Assembly: GCF_041053105.1 (NCBI RefSeq)
Contig: NZ_CP163444.1
Coordinates: 992,001-1,056,000, forward strand
Source of the DNA: Streptomyces sp. R44
Lineage (GTDB): Bacteria > Actinomycetota > Actinomycetes > Streptomycetales > Streptomycetaceae
Direction of reading: 5' to 3'
Length of the DNA: 64,000 nucleotides
The translations under genes and the position numbers were made by a program. The notes under the pieces are model-generated. The model saw only the letters and a program-made list of their open reading frames with translations, searched no databases and was not told the DNA's origin. Shown here piece after piece: positions 7,630 through 18,135 of the stretch; the stretch's first letter is position 1, and every line of letters begins with the position of its first letter.

Positions 7630-8898
7630 ATGATCGTCACGTCAGCTGTCCGTCATGCCGCCGCCGGTTCCGCGGCGCTGCTGTTCGTGCTGCCCGTCCC
7701 GGCGGCCGCCGCCTCTGCCGTCTCTCCCGTCTCCCGGGTCGCGACCGCGCTCGGGGAGCCCACCCCGCCCGCGCGCCAGTACGTCGACCCGGCACGGCTC
7801 GACCGGAAGGGCACGCAGGTGCAGCGGCTGCCGGGCGCGCCCTCCGTGCCCTCGGTGTCCGCCCTGTCGTGGGTGGTGGCGGACGCCTCGTCGGGCGAGG
7901 TGCTCGCCGCGCGGAACGCGCACCGGAAGCTGCCGCCGGCCAGCACCCTCAAAGCCCTGTTCGCGCTCACCGCGCTCCCCCACCACAAGCCCTCCGAGCT
8001 GCACACCGTGGCCGATGCCGAGCTGACCGGGATCGGGGCCGGGAGCAGCCTGGTCGGGGTGAAGGAGGGGTACACGTACAAGGTCTCGGACCTGTGGAAC
8101 GGGGTCTTCCTGAGCTCGGGGAACGACGCCGTGCACGTCCTGGCGGAGATGAACGGCGGCTGGGAGTCGATGACCCGGCAGATGCAGGAGAAGGCCCGCG
8201 CCCTGGGCGCCGAGGACACCCATGTGGTCTCCCCGGACGGCTACGACGCCCCCGGTCAGGTGTCCTCCGCGTACGACCTGGCGGTGTTCGGCCGCACGGG
8301 GCTCCAGGACCCCGCGTTCGCCCGGTACTGCTCGACGTCGTACGCGGACTTCCCGGCGGGCTCCTGGTCGTACGGGATCGCCAACACCAACCGGCTCCTG
8401 ACGGGCGCGGACGGCGTGGAGCGCTACCCGGGGATCCTGGGGATCAAGAACGGCTACACGAGCAACGCGGGCAACACCCTGATCTCGGCGGCCCGGCGGG
8501 GCGACCGGACGCTCGTGGTCTCGGTGATGAACCCTCAGGAGGGCGGCGGGTTCGCCGTGTACGAGGAGGCGCGGGAGCTGCTCGACTGGGGCTTCGAGGC
8601 GGCGGGGCGGGTGCAGCCGGTGGGCTCGCTCGCCCCGGTACGGGCGAAGGCGGCGGCCGACGCGGGCACGCGGGCGGTGTCGGTGGCCCGTGAGGGGCAC
8701 GGGAGGAAGGCGGCGCCGGTGGCGCCCCGGGTGGGCGCGGGGCTGGGGGCGGAGGCAGTGGCCGCGCCCGGCGGGAAGGCTCCGGAGGCGGCGGCGTCGA
8801 GCCCGTCGGCCGGGCTTCCGCTGACCCTGGTGGGCTCGGCCTGCGCAGCGGCGCTCGCCCTGTGGGGGTGGCGGCGCAGGACGGCCCGCAGGGCCTGA
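7630..8898 (+). CDS. D-alanyl-D-alanine carboxypeptidase (low-molecular-weight PBP)
   Basis: A 422-residue S11-family serine peptidase that trims the terminal D-Ala of peptidoglycan stem peptides outside the membrane. A signal peptide covers about residues 1-28. Catalytic motifs are in order: SxxK as STLK, SxN as SGN, and KTG present as KNG (IKNGYTSNAG), a common actinobacterial variant. A Pro/Ala linker near residues 340-390 leads to a C-terminal membrane helix and the basic tail RRRTARRA, so it is probably anchored rather than released. The start lies 205 bases from the divergent RCK gene; upstream Shine-Dalgarno pairing is weak (GGTGG). Confidence 0.9.
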   Translation: MIVTSAVRHAAAGSAALLFVLPVPAAAASAVSPVSRVATALGEPTPPARQYVDPARLDRKGTQVQRLPGAPSVPSVSALSWVVADASSGEVLAARNAHRKLPPASTLKALFALTALPHHKPSELHTVADAELTGIGAGSSLVGVKEGYTYKVSDLWNGVFLSSGNDAVHVLAEMNGGWESMTRQMQEKARALGAEDTHVVSPDGYDAPGQVSSAYDLAVFGRTGLQDPAFARYCSTSYADFPAGSWSYGIANTNRLLTGADGVERYPGILGIKNGYTSNAGNTLISAARRGDRTLVVSVMNPQEGGGFAVYEEARELLDWGFEAAGRVQPVGSLAPVRAKAAADAGTRAVSVAREGHGRKAAPVAPRVGAGLGAEAVAAPGGKAPEAAASSPSAGLPLTLVGSACAAALALWGWRRRTARRA

Positions 8899-9054
8899 AC
8901 GTCCCGTTTCGAGGGCCGCAGGTCGTGCGGTGTCACGGGAGACGCAGGACCCGGCCGGGCCGGCGACGGTTCGGCGGGCGCCGCACGATCCGGCTTCTAG
9001 CCTGCGGGAACACCGTCCGGGACCGGCCCGGGCGGACTTCCCGAGGAGTGCCCG

Positions 9055-9675
9055 ATGACGGACAGTGCGCCCGCCGCCGTACGGATCGCCGAGATCGCCG
9101 AGCGGTTCCGCGAGGTGAACGGCGAACATCCGATGACCGCCGAGGACGACGCGTACGTCTCCGCCCAGTTCGTCCCGCTGGAGACGCTGTGCGGCCGGTG
9201 GGGCCGGGACGCCGACGAGGTCCGGGGGCTGATGCTCGCGGGTCTGCTGCCGCTGCCGGGCTATCTGCGGTCGGACGGCGCCGAGATGGTGCCGCGCGAT
9301 CTGTTCGCGCTCACCGAGGCGGCCGGTGGTGCCGACCTCCTGCGCGCCTGGTTCACCGGGCACTGGGAGGACCCGGTCCGGGGCGAGGAGGAGTGGACGG
9401 CGTATCTGAGCGGCCGGTACGTGTGCCTGCACCAGGTGACTCCGGCGAACATCCGCCGCAAGGAGCGGCTGACGGCGGAGATCACCGAGCGTCTCGCGGC
9501 GGCGGGGCCGGATCCCTCGCCGGAGTGGCGGGGCGCCCTCCACGCGTGCGTGGACGCGCTCGACGCCCTGGAGCCGGCGTTCACGGCGTACGACCGGCTG
9601 CGCTTCGGCGGCCCCACCTCGCGGGACACCTGCGTGGACGCGCCTCGGGCGCTCTTTCCCCGTCCACGGGACTGA
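9055..9675 (+). CDS. Conserved actinobacterial protein of unknown function
   Basis: A 206-residue soluble protein with no signal peptide or membrane segment. GAGGAG precedes the ATG by 7 bases. The N-terminal half has charged helices, and RGLMLAGLLPLPGYLRSDGAEMVPRD resembles a DNA- or ligand-binding helical pair, but I cannot assign a known fold with confidence. It may belong to a DUF family seen near natural-product genes (DUF6058 comes to mind; unverified). It converges with the UvrA-like gene across a hairpin. Confidence 0.75.
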   Translation: MTDSAPAAVRIAEIAERFREVNGEHPMTAEDDAYVSAQFVPLETLCGRWGRDADEVRGLMLAGLLPLPGYLRSDGAEMVPRDLFALTEAAGGADLLRAWFTGHWEDPVRGEEEWTAYLSGRYVCLHQVTPANIRRKERLTAEITERLAAAGPDPSPEWRGALHACVDALDALEPAFTAYDRLRFGGPTSRDTCVDAPRALFPRPRD

Positions 9676-9711
9676 GCGGCGGCCCGGTGACCGAGGCCAC
9701 GGACCGCCGCC
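9676..9711. terminator. Convergent hairpin terminator
   Basis: GCGGCGGCCCGGTG and CCACGGACCGCCGC form an imperfect stem around a 7-base loop directly after the stop of the preceding gene and before the stop of the UvrA-like gene on the other strand. Confidence 0.5.
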
Positions 9712-9733
9712 GTCGAAGGGTCGGACGCCGGGG

Positions 9734-12121
<2,388 letters not shown>

Positions 12122-12209
12122 CGTGTCTCCAGCCTTCGCGCGGTTCCTGACGGTGATCCTTCGCGCCCGTGGCCGAGCGCGTCGAGCACGTGAGCGAAGG
12201 TCATGGGTG

Positions 12210-12455
12210 TCACGCTAGTGGCGGCACGATGGCGATGCTTCTCGATTCCTGATCTCCTCCCGAGGTCACGTACCGCTCGGCGGCGAGGACGGCCTCGCGC
12301 GCGGTGCGTTCTCCCATGAGGACGCACAGGGTGTACGCCGTGTCCTCGAAGCGCCGGCGGGCCGACAGGTCGCCCGGCCTGTCCAGCACGCTCCGCTCCT
12401 GGGCGCGGAAGTGCCGGAGCAGCCGTTCGACGGTGTTCCTGTCGGGCAGCAGCAT
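12210..12455 (-). CDS. DUF5133 family small protein
   Basis: An 81-residue protein with the layout of the Streptomyces DUF5133 family: an N-terminal MLLPDRNTVERLLRHF helix, then the conserved RRFEDTAYTLCVLMGER core. Function is unknown in the family. AGGAG lies 7 bases before the ATG. It is 88 bases upstream of the UvrA-like gene on the same strand and divergent from the epimerase gene. Confidence 0.8.
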   Translation of the reverse strand: MLLPDRNTVERLLRHFRAQERSVLDRPGDLSARRRFEDTAYTLCVLMGERTAREAVLAAERYVTSGGDQESRSIAIVPPLA

Positions 12456-12598
12456 GGCCGTTCTCCTGTCTCCTGAGTCGCTTCATAGTCGCGGTCGTCG
12501 GCCGCACTCGCGAACCGTACGGACACGCTCCGTGAGCGGGGCTGTACGGGGAGGCCGCCGGAATGCGCTTCCTCCGCCGATGGCGGAGGGTCGGAGAC

Positions 12599-13636
12599 AT
12601 GAACGCGAGCACGCTCGGACGCGTCGTCGTCACGGGCGCCACCGGCAACGTCGGAACGAGCCTGGTCCGGATCCTGGCGCGCGATCCGGGCGTCGGCTCG
12701 GTCCTCGGTCTCGCCCGGCGCAGGCCGGGACTCGAACTCCCGGGGGTGGAGTGGGCGGAGCTGGACCTCTCCCGGGAGGGGGACGAGCCGCGGCTCGCGC
12801 AGTACGTGGCGGACGCCGACGCGGTGGTGCACCTGGCCTGGCGGTTCGGGCCGACGCACGACCCGGTGGAGACCTGGCGGACCAATGTCCTGGGCGCGGT
12901 CCGCGTCTTCGACGCGGTGGCGGCGGCGCGGGTGCCGGTCCTGGTGCACGCCTCCTCGGTGGGGGCCTACTCCCCCGGTCCCGAGGGCGGCGCCCCGGTG
13001 TCCGAGGCGTGGCCGACGCACGGCTGGCCGGGCGCCGCGTACACCCGGGAGAAGGCCTATCTGGAGCGGGTCCTCGACACCTTCGAGCGGGACCATCCGA
13101 TGACCCGGGTGGTACGGATGCGTCCGGCGTTCCTCTTCAAGGAGGAGTCGGCGAGCGGGCAGCGGCGGATCTTCGCCGGGCGGTTCTTCCCGGGGCAGCT
13201 GGTGCGGCCCGATCTGCTGCCGCTGCTCCCGGAGTTCGACGGGCTGCGCTTCCAGGTCCTGCACACGGAGGACGCGGCGGACGCCTATCGCCGGGCGCTC
13301 CTGAGGGACGTCCGGGGCGCGTTCAACCTGGCCGCGGAGCCGGTGATCGACGGCGCGACGCTGGGTGAACTGCTGCACGCCCGGCCGGTGAAGGTACCGG
13401 CGGGCGCGGTACGGGGTGCCTTGTCGGCGGCCTGGCGGCTGCGGCTCGCCCCGGCCTCCCCGGGTCTCTTCGACGCGCTGCGGCACCTGCCGCTCCTCGC
13501 CACCGAGCGGGCCCGGCGCGAACTGGGCTGGGAGCCGGAGGCGAGTTCCCTGGAGGCCCTGGAGGCGTTCCTGCGCGGGGTCCGCGCGGGCTCGGGCGAC
13601 GACACGGGGCCGCTGGCGGGACACCGCATCGGCTGA
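12599..13636 (+). CDS. NAD-dependent epimerase/dehydratase (extended SDR)
   Basis: A 345-residue extended short-chain dehydrogenase. The N-terminus VVVTGATGNVGTSLVRIL is the GxxGxxG NAD-binding motif; the serine of HASSVGAY and the Y-x3-K pair of YTREK are the catalytic residues. The family acts on nucleotide sugars or related substrates in the cytoplasm; the substrate here is not evident. I start at ATG 12599 because GGAGG is 9 bases upstream, rather than at an in-frame ATG 12 codons earlier. It converges with the GST-like gene over a strong hairpin. Confidence 0.88.
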   Translation: MNASTLGRVVVTGATGNVGTSLVRILARDPGVGSVLGLARRRPGLELPGVEWAELDLSREGDEPRLAQYVADADAVVHLAWRFGPTHDPVETWRTNVLGAVRVFDAVAAARVPVLVHASSVGAYSPGPEGGAPVSEAWPTHGWPGAAYTREKAYLERVLDTFERDHPMTRVVRMRPAFLFKEESASGQRRIFAGRFFPGQLVRPDLLPLLPEFDGLRFQVLHTEDAADAYRRALLRDVRGAFNLAAEPVIDGATLGELLHARPVKVPAGAVRGALSAAWRLRLAPASPGLFDALRHLPLLATERARRELGWEPEASSLEALEAFLRGVRAGSGDDTGPLAGHRIG

Positions 13637-13662
13637 CGCCTCGCACGCGTCGGCGCGATGCG

Positions 13663-13686
13663 GCGCCCGGCCGTCCGGCCGGGCGC
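13663..13686. terminator. Convergent hairpin terminator
   Basis: A perfect 10-bp stem, GCGCCCGGCC with GGCCGGGCGC, and a 4-base loop lie between the stops of the epimerase and GST-like genes. Confidence 0.65.
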
Positions 13687-13694
13687 CCGCCGCG

Positions 13695-14561
13695 TCAGCG
13701 CGGTGCCGCGGCGGTCCAGTCGACGAGGCCTATCCCGGCGCCCGCGGCCTCGCGGCCGCGGCAGTGGGCGCGGTGGCGGCGCAGGAGGGCGTCGATGTCG
13801 AGGTGGCGGGCGAACTCGGGGCGGGCGGCGAGGCGCTGGGCGTAGGCCCACAGGGCGGGGTGTCCGGCGACCCGGTCCATGGCGGCGGCGTCGAGGTGCC
13901 AGCGGTGGACGGTGTCGAGCTGGACGAGGGTGACCCAGACGTGCACGTCGGCGGCGGTGGGCGCGTCGCCGAGGACGTACGGCCCGCGGGCGAGGCGGCG
14001 CTCGAGGGAGCCGAGCGCGGCGAAGAGGACGGTGAGCGGGTCGTGGTGGGCGGCCTCGCCGTCGAGGCCTAGCTCGCCGGCGCGCTGGGCGGCCCGGTTG
14101 ACGCTCCGCTCGCACAGGTCGGCGATCGCGTCGACGGCGTCGCGGTGCTCCTCGGGCAGCAGGTCGGGGCCGTCGCCGCGGAAGCGCAGGGCGAGGTCCC
14201 GGAGGATGTCGGGGACGTGGGTGCTGACGATCCGTCCGGTCCATCCGTCGCTGAGTACGGGCGCGGCGGCCGGGCCGGCGTAGAGGTGGGCGCTCGCCTC
14301 GTACAGCGGGCGGAGCACGGCGTATCCGCCGTCGGGGGTGTCGGGGGTGCCGGGGAGCACGGTCAGCGGGAGCGTGTCGTCGAGTCCGAGGAGGCTGTGG
14401 GTGAGGGCGATGCTCAGACACCGGGGGTCGGACGGTTCGACGTGGAGGCGGTAGCGGTGGGGCACGGCGTAGTGGCCGCTGCACGCGTCGCGGCCGATCC
14501 GGCCGCGGAAGGCGGGCACGGCGGAGGCGGGCAGGAGCGAGGACGGGACGACGACGGACAT
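13695..14561 (-). CDS. Xi-class glutathione S-transferase-like protein with altered active site
   Basis: A 288-residue protein whose C-terminal half (RRLARGPYVLGDAPTAADVHVWVTLVQLD) is a typical GST all-helical domain, in the layout of glutathionyl-hydroquinone reductases. In that family the nucleophile is the Cys of a CPW/CPF motif; here the matching stretch around residues 44-50 reads SDPRCLS, so the Cys position is Asp and a Cys occurs three residues later. Activity may differ or be lost. GAGGGAG precedes the ATG. A cysteine-containing leader ORF lies 157 bases upstream on the same strand, suggesting control by sulfur supply. Actinobacteria use mycothiol, so glutathione itself is unlikely to be the thiol. 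Confidence 0.75.
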   Translation of the reverse strand: MSVVVPSSLLPASAVPAFRGRIGRDACSGHYAVPHRYRLHVEPSDPRCLSIALTHSLLGLDDTLPLTVLPGTPDTPDGGYAVLRPLYEASAHLYAGPAAAPVLSDGWTGRIVSTHVPDILRDLALRFRGDGPDLLPEEHRDAVDAIADLCERSVNRAAQRAGELGLDGEAAHHDPLTVLFAALGSLERRLARGPYVLGDAPTAADVHVWVTLVQLDTVHRWHLDAAAMDRVAGHPALWAYAQRLAARPEFARHLDIDALLRRHRAHCRGREAAGAGIGLVDWTAAAPR

Positions 14562-14718
14562 GCTTCTCCCTCGGGGGTGCTCGGTGCTGGGCCGGGCGGC
14601 GGGCGGCGTCCCGGTCACGACGGTGTGACGCGGAGGCCGCGCGGGGCCCGGAGGCAGCAGAGGTACGGGAAGAGGAGACGGGCGGACCGCGGCGGGCGCC
14701 CGGGGCCGGTCCGGCGGA

Positions 14719-14868
14719 TCAGGCCTCGGCGGACGGGACGCCCGGGCGGGAACGGCGACTCGCGGCGCTGCAGACCCGCAGCAGATCGATGTGCCTGCGG
14801 GACGTGAGGGGCAGCGAGCGCGGGAGGGGCACGGCGGGTGAGGTGTCCCTCCGGCCGGTGCGTCCCAT
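14719..14868 (-). CDS. Putative sulfur-responsive leader peptide
   Basis: A 49-codon ORF with AGGTAGG upstream of its ATG. Residues 21-36 (LTSRRHIDLLRVCSAA) match the short SRRHxDLxRxxS pattern of actinobacterial leader peptides found ahead of sulfur-assimilation genes. The single Cys at residue 33 would let translation sense cysteine supply. It precedes the GST-like gene by 157 bases and is divergent from an Rrf2 regulator, the usual neighbourhood for such leaders. The family match is from memory; no search was run. Confidence 0.7.
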   Translation of the reverse strand: MGRTGRRDTSPAVPLPRSLPLTSRRHIDLLRVCSAASRRSRPGVPSAEA

Positions 14869-15011
14869 GGTTTCCTACCTGTTCGCTCGGTTTCCCGTCC
14901 ATGAGTGTCCGGCGGGTCACGGGTGACGTCAAGGGTGCGGTACGACCCGTCTCACGGCGCGGAACGGACCGGCGGAACGGGTGCACGGATCCGGTCACGT
15001 CCGTGCGGAAT

Positions 15012-15029
15012 AATGCGCGCATGCGCATT
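15012..15029. promoter_or_regulatory. Dyad over the Rrf2 start codon
   Basis: AATGCGC and GCGCATT flank GCAT, which contains the first bases of the Rrf2 ATG. No Shine-Dalgarno sequence precedes the ATG and AATAAT lies just upstream, so the transcript may be leaderless. The dyad could be an autoregulatory site. Confidence 0.35.
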
Positions 15030-15476
15030 TCAGCCAGGGCCGACTACGCGGTGCGGGCCGCCCTCCAGCTCGCCGCCGCCCAGGACGCGGGGCCGCTGAA
15101 GGCCGAGGCCATCGCGGTGGACCAGGACATCTCGCACAAGTTCCTGGAGGGCATCCTCGGCGACATGCGCAAGGGCGGTCTGGTGCAGAGCCAGCGCGGC
15201 GGCAACGGCGGCTACTGGCTGGCCCGGCCGGCCGAGACGATCTCGGTCGCGGACGTCATCCGCTGCGTGGACGGCCCACTGGTCTCGGTGCGTGGGGAGC
15301 GGCCGCCGGAGCTGTCGTACACGGGTCCCGCCGAGTCGCTGCTGACGCTGTGGATCGCGCTGCGGGCGAGCGTCCGCGGAGTGCTCGGGGTGTCCCTCGC
15401 GGAACTCGCGGCGACGAAGCTGCCGGCGGAGATCGTCGCGCTCGCGGACGATCCGGAGGCCTGGACCAACCCCTGA
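15021..15476 (+). CDS. Rrf2 family transcriptional regulator (CymR-like)
   Basis: A 151-residue Rrf2 protein: N-terminal winged helix (MRISARADYAVRAALQLA, then RGGNGGYWLARP as the wing) and a dimerisation helix. It has one Cys (IRCVDG) and lacks the three-cysteine cluster site of IscR and NsrR, so it resembles CymR/CysK-responsive members that repress sulfur metabolism. The divergent leader peptide and the downstream DszC-like gene, which has a 27-bp palindrome in its promoter, are its likely targets. The transcript may be leaderless. Confidence 0.85.
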   Translation: MRISARADYAVRAALQLAAAQDAGPLKAEAIAVDQDISHKFLEGILGDMRKGGLVQSQRGGNGGYWLARPAETISVADVIRCVDGPLVSVRGERPPELSYTGPAESLLTLWIALRASVRGVLGVSLAELAATKLPAEIVALADDPEAWTNP

Positions 15477-15589
15477 CCCGGACGAGGTCGACCCTCCGTC
15501 ACCTGCGCGCATCCGACACGGTCTCGCCCACCAATACGGGTCTGTCCAACTCGTGGACGCCTCTTGGGACCTGAGGGCCACCTCTGTCA

Positions 15590-15616
15590 GTATCCCTACT
15601 ATTCCAGTGGGGATAC
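15590..15616 (+). promoter_or_regulatory. 27-bp palindromic operator candidate
   Basis: Arms GTATCCCTACT (15590-15600) and AGTGGGGATAC (15606-15616) are inverted repeats with one mismatch around ATTCC. It lies 21 bases before the start of the DszC-like gene, in a locally A/T-richer stretch, and just downstream of the Rrf2 gene. Size and symmetry suit a dimeric Rrf2 regulator (inference). Confidence 0.7.
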
Positions 15617-15636
15617 TAGGGATCGGGTGAGGTGAC

Positions 15637-16983
15637 GTGAGTACGCCGAGGAAATCGCCGAAGAGACCAGCGATACGCACCGCCGCAGCACCACCCGACC
15701 GGCCCGCCGACGACGAGATCTGGCCCCGTGTCACCCGCGAGCTCGCCGACGACCTCGCCGTCGACGCCCTCGCCAGGGACCGGGCCGGCAAGGCCCCCTT
15801 CGACGAGGTCGCGCGGCTTCAGGAGGCCGGCCTGCCCGCCCTCCTCACCGCGCCGGGACCGACCCGGCGGGGCGCGGACTGGCGGGCCGCCTGTGCCGTC
15901 GTACGGGAGATCTCGGCCGCCGACAGCTCGGTCGGCGAACTCCTCGCCCACCACTACGCGCTGTCCTGGAGCAGCCGCTTCTTCGGCCCCGCGCACGAGG
16001 CCGGGGACGCGGACTCCCCGGCACCGGCCCCCGCGCTCTCCCTCGACGTGTGTACGGCCGAGGAGCGCTGGCTGCTCGCCGGCGGCGTCGAACCGCCGCG
16101 CGCCGAGACCGGCCCCGGGCTCACGCTCACCCCCGCCGACGGTCCCGGCGGCGGCTGGATCCTCGACGGGCGCCGCACCTTCGCCTCCGGCGTGACCGTC
16201 GCCGACCGGCTCGTCGTCGGCGCCCGGCCCGGCGGCACCGGCGACCTGCTCGTCGTCCTCGTGGACCCGGCCCACCCGGGGGTGTTCACGGACGCCGGCA
16301 CCGACCGGGTCGGTCAGCGTCTGGCCGGGGCCGGCACCGTCACCTTCGACCACGTCCCGGTCGATCCCGGGCACGTCCTCGGGGTCCTCCCGCACGACGA
16401 GCACGCCGTCGCGCCCTTCACCACCCTCGCACCGCTGGCCCTGCGGCTGCTCCTCGTCCAGGTCGGGCTCGGCATCGCCGAGGGGGCGCTCGCCGAGGCC
16501 CGGGACATCAGCCGCGCCGGGCAGGCGGGCCCCGTCCTCGCCGACCGCCCGGGAGGCCCTTCGGCCGCGGACGCCGTCGCGGCGGCCGGAGCCGGGGACG
16601 ACCCGTACCTCCTCCTCGCCTACGGGGAGCTGGCGACGGCCGCGCACGCCGCCGCCGCGGTGGTGGAGCGGGCGACGGACGCCCTCGCCCGGGGGCTGCT
16701 CGCCGAGTGGTCGCTGGGCCTGGAGGAACGCGCCGACATCGCCGTCCTCGTGGCGGCGGCCGAGACCGTCACGGGCCGGGCGGCCGTCCACATCACCACC
16801 CGCATCCTGGAACTCGTCGACGGCACCGCGGGCGCCGACGTCCGGGGCGGCGGTCCGGGCTTCGACCGCTTCTGGCGCAACGCCCGCGCGCTCACCGCGC
16901 CCACCCAGGCGGCCCACCGGCTCCGCGACATCGGGGACCACTACCTCAACGGCACCCACGCCCGGCTCACCCTGCTCGCCTGA
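15637..16983 (+). CDS. Acyl-CoA dehydrogenase-fold flavin monooxygenase (DszC/SfnB-like)
   Basis: A 448-residue protein with the three-part acyl-CoA dehydrogenase fold. The C-terminal FWRNARALTAPTQAAHRLRDIG and YLNGTH segments are those of DszC/SfnB-type FMNH2-dependent monooxygenases, which oxidise organosulfur compounds to release sulfite. Reduced flavin would come from a separate reductase not seen here. It starts at GTG with GGTGAGG upstream, behind the palindromic operator and the Rrf2 gene. The sulfur-acquisition role is inferred from family and context; other N- or S-oxygenations are possible. Confidence 0.78.
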   Translation: MSTPRKSPKRPAIRTAAAPPDRPADDEIWPRVTRELADDLAVDALARDRAGKAPFDEVARLQEAGLPALLTAPGPTRRGADWRAACAVVREISAADSSVGELLAHHYALSWSSRFFGPAHEAGDADSPAPAPALSLDVCTAEERWLLAGGVEPPRAETGPGLTLTPADGPGGGWILDGRRTFASGVTVADRLVVGARPGGTGDLLVVLVDPAHPGVFTDAGTDRVGQRLAGAGTVTFDHVPVDPGHVLGVLPHDEHAVAPFTTLAPLALRLLLVQVGLGIAEGALAEARDISRAGQAGPVLADRPGGPSAADAVAAAGAGDDPYLLLAYGELATAAHAAAAVVERATDALARGLLAEWSLGLEERADIAVLVAAAETVTGRAAVHITTRILELVDGTAGADVRGGGPGFDRFWRNARALTAPTQAAHRLRDIGDHYLNGTHARLTLLA

Positions 16984-17001
16984 GCAGCGATACGGCCCGA
17001 A

Positions 17002-17037
17002 GGGCCGGAAGGACCGGCATGTCGGGACGTCCGGCCC
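17002..17037 (+). terminator. Hairpin terminator candidate after the DszC-like gene
   Basis: GGGCCGGA and TCCGGCCC form an 8-bp stem with a 20-base loop, 19 bases after the stop; there is no T-tract. Confidence 0.35.
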
Positions 17038-17124
17038 TCTCGTCGCACCGCCGTAGGGCCCAAGCTGGAGGGAGCAGGGCCGGCCGCCCGGCGGGCCCGT
17101 CACCGCACCGACGGAGGCAGCCTG

Positions 17125-17997
17125 ATGAGTCGTGAGATCGTCGCAGGAGTGGACGGTTCCCCGGAGAGCCTCGCCGCGGCCGACTGGGCCGCCCGCGAGG
17201 CCCTGCACCGGGGCCTCCCGCTACGGCTCGCGCACGCGTGGCGCTGGGAACCGCTCGACATCCCCCTGGCGCAGGACCCCGAGGAGCAGCAGCGCGCGGC
17301 GTACGCGGTGCTGCGCGAGGCCGAGGCCACGCTCGCCGAGCGCCACCCGGGGCTCGACCTCACGACCGAGCTGCTCCCCGACACCCCGGTCGCCGCGCTG
17401 CTCGGCGCCGAGGAGCGGGCCGAGCTGCTCGTCATCGGCTCGCGCGGCCACGGCGCCGTCACCGGCTTCCTGCTCGGCTCGTACGGGCAGCAGATCATCG
17501 CCGGCGCCACCCGCCCCGTCGTCGCCGTCCGGTCCCGTGACGGCGAGCAGGCCGAACCGCCCTCGGGGTACGTGCTCGTCGGTCAGCTGGGCAGTCCGGA
17601 GGACAGCGCGGCCGCGCTCGGCTTCGCCTTCGGGACCGCCGCCGCGCGCGGGGCGGCGGTGCGGGCCGTCCGCGCGTGGAGCCTGCCGCCCCTGTACGCG
17701 TACAGCCCGGCGTCGATGCGGCTCGCGGACGAGGCCGGCGGGCTCGTCCCGTACGAGGAGAAGGCGCTGCGCGAGGCGCTCGCCCCCTGGCGCGAGCGGT
17801 ACCCCGACGTGCCTGTCACCGAGCACGTCGAGCTGGGCAGCGCGGGCCAGGTGCTCCTGTCCGGCTCGGGCGGCGCCCAGCTCCTGGTGGTCGGCCGGCG
17901 TGCCCGGCGCGGGGCCGTCGGGCCGCGGATCGGTTCGGTGGCGCACGCGGCGCTGCACCTCGCGCCCTGTCCGGTGGCGGTGATCCCGCAGGGCTGA
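17125..17997 (+). CDS. Tandem universal stress protein
   Basis: A 290-residue protein with two UspA domains. The first ends with GSRGHGAVTGFLLGSYGQQI, carrying the G-x2-G-x9-GS ATP-binding signature; the second ends VGRRARRGAVGPRIGSVAHAAL, a less perfect version. Tandem Usps are common in Streptomyces and are linked to dormancy and stress, usually binding ATP in the cytoplasm. GGAGG precedes the ATG by 7 bases. Confidence 0.92.
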   Translation: MSREIVAGVDGSPESLAAADWAAREALHRGLPLRLAHAWRWEPLDIPLAQDPEEQQRAAYAVLREAEATLAERHPGLDLTTELLPDTPVAALLGAEERAELLVIGSRGHGAVTGFLLGSYGQQIIAGATRPVVAVRSRDGEQAEPPSGYVLVGQLGSPEDSAAALGFAFGTAAARGAAVRAVRAWSLPPLYAYSPASMRLADEAGGLVPYEEKALREALAPWRERYPDVPVTEHVELGSAGQVLLSGSGGAQLLVVGRRARRGAVGPRIGSVAHAALHLAPCPVAVIPQG

Positions 17998-18135
17998 AAG
18001 GCTCGGACGTGGGTTGACACACCGCGTTGACGAGGAGTGTCGGGGCGGCGGGAGCCGGAAAGTCTTACCGCCGTCGCCCCGGTGGCTCTCCGAGCGCCGG
18101 ACCGAACGGCGACCCCGGCGAGAGAGCGGAGCTCC

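Noticed and set aside
8820..8898. A sortase signal at the C-terminus of the carboxypeptidase (LPLTL).
   Set aside because: It lacks the Gly of LPxTG and LAxTG motifs and fits the start of the membrane anchor helix better.
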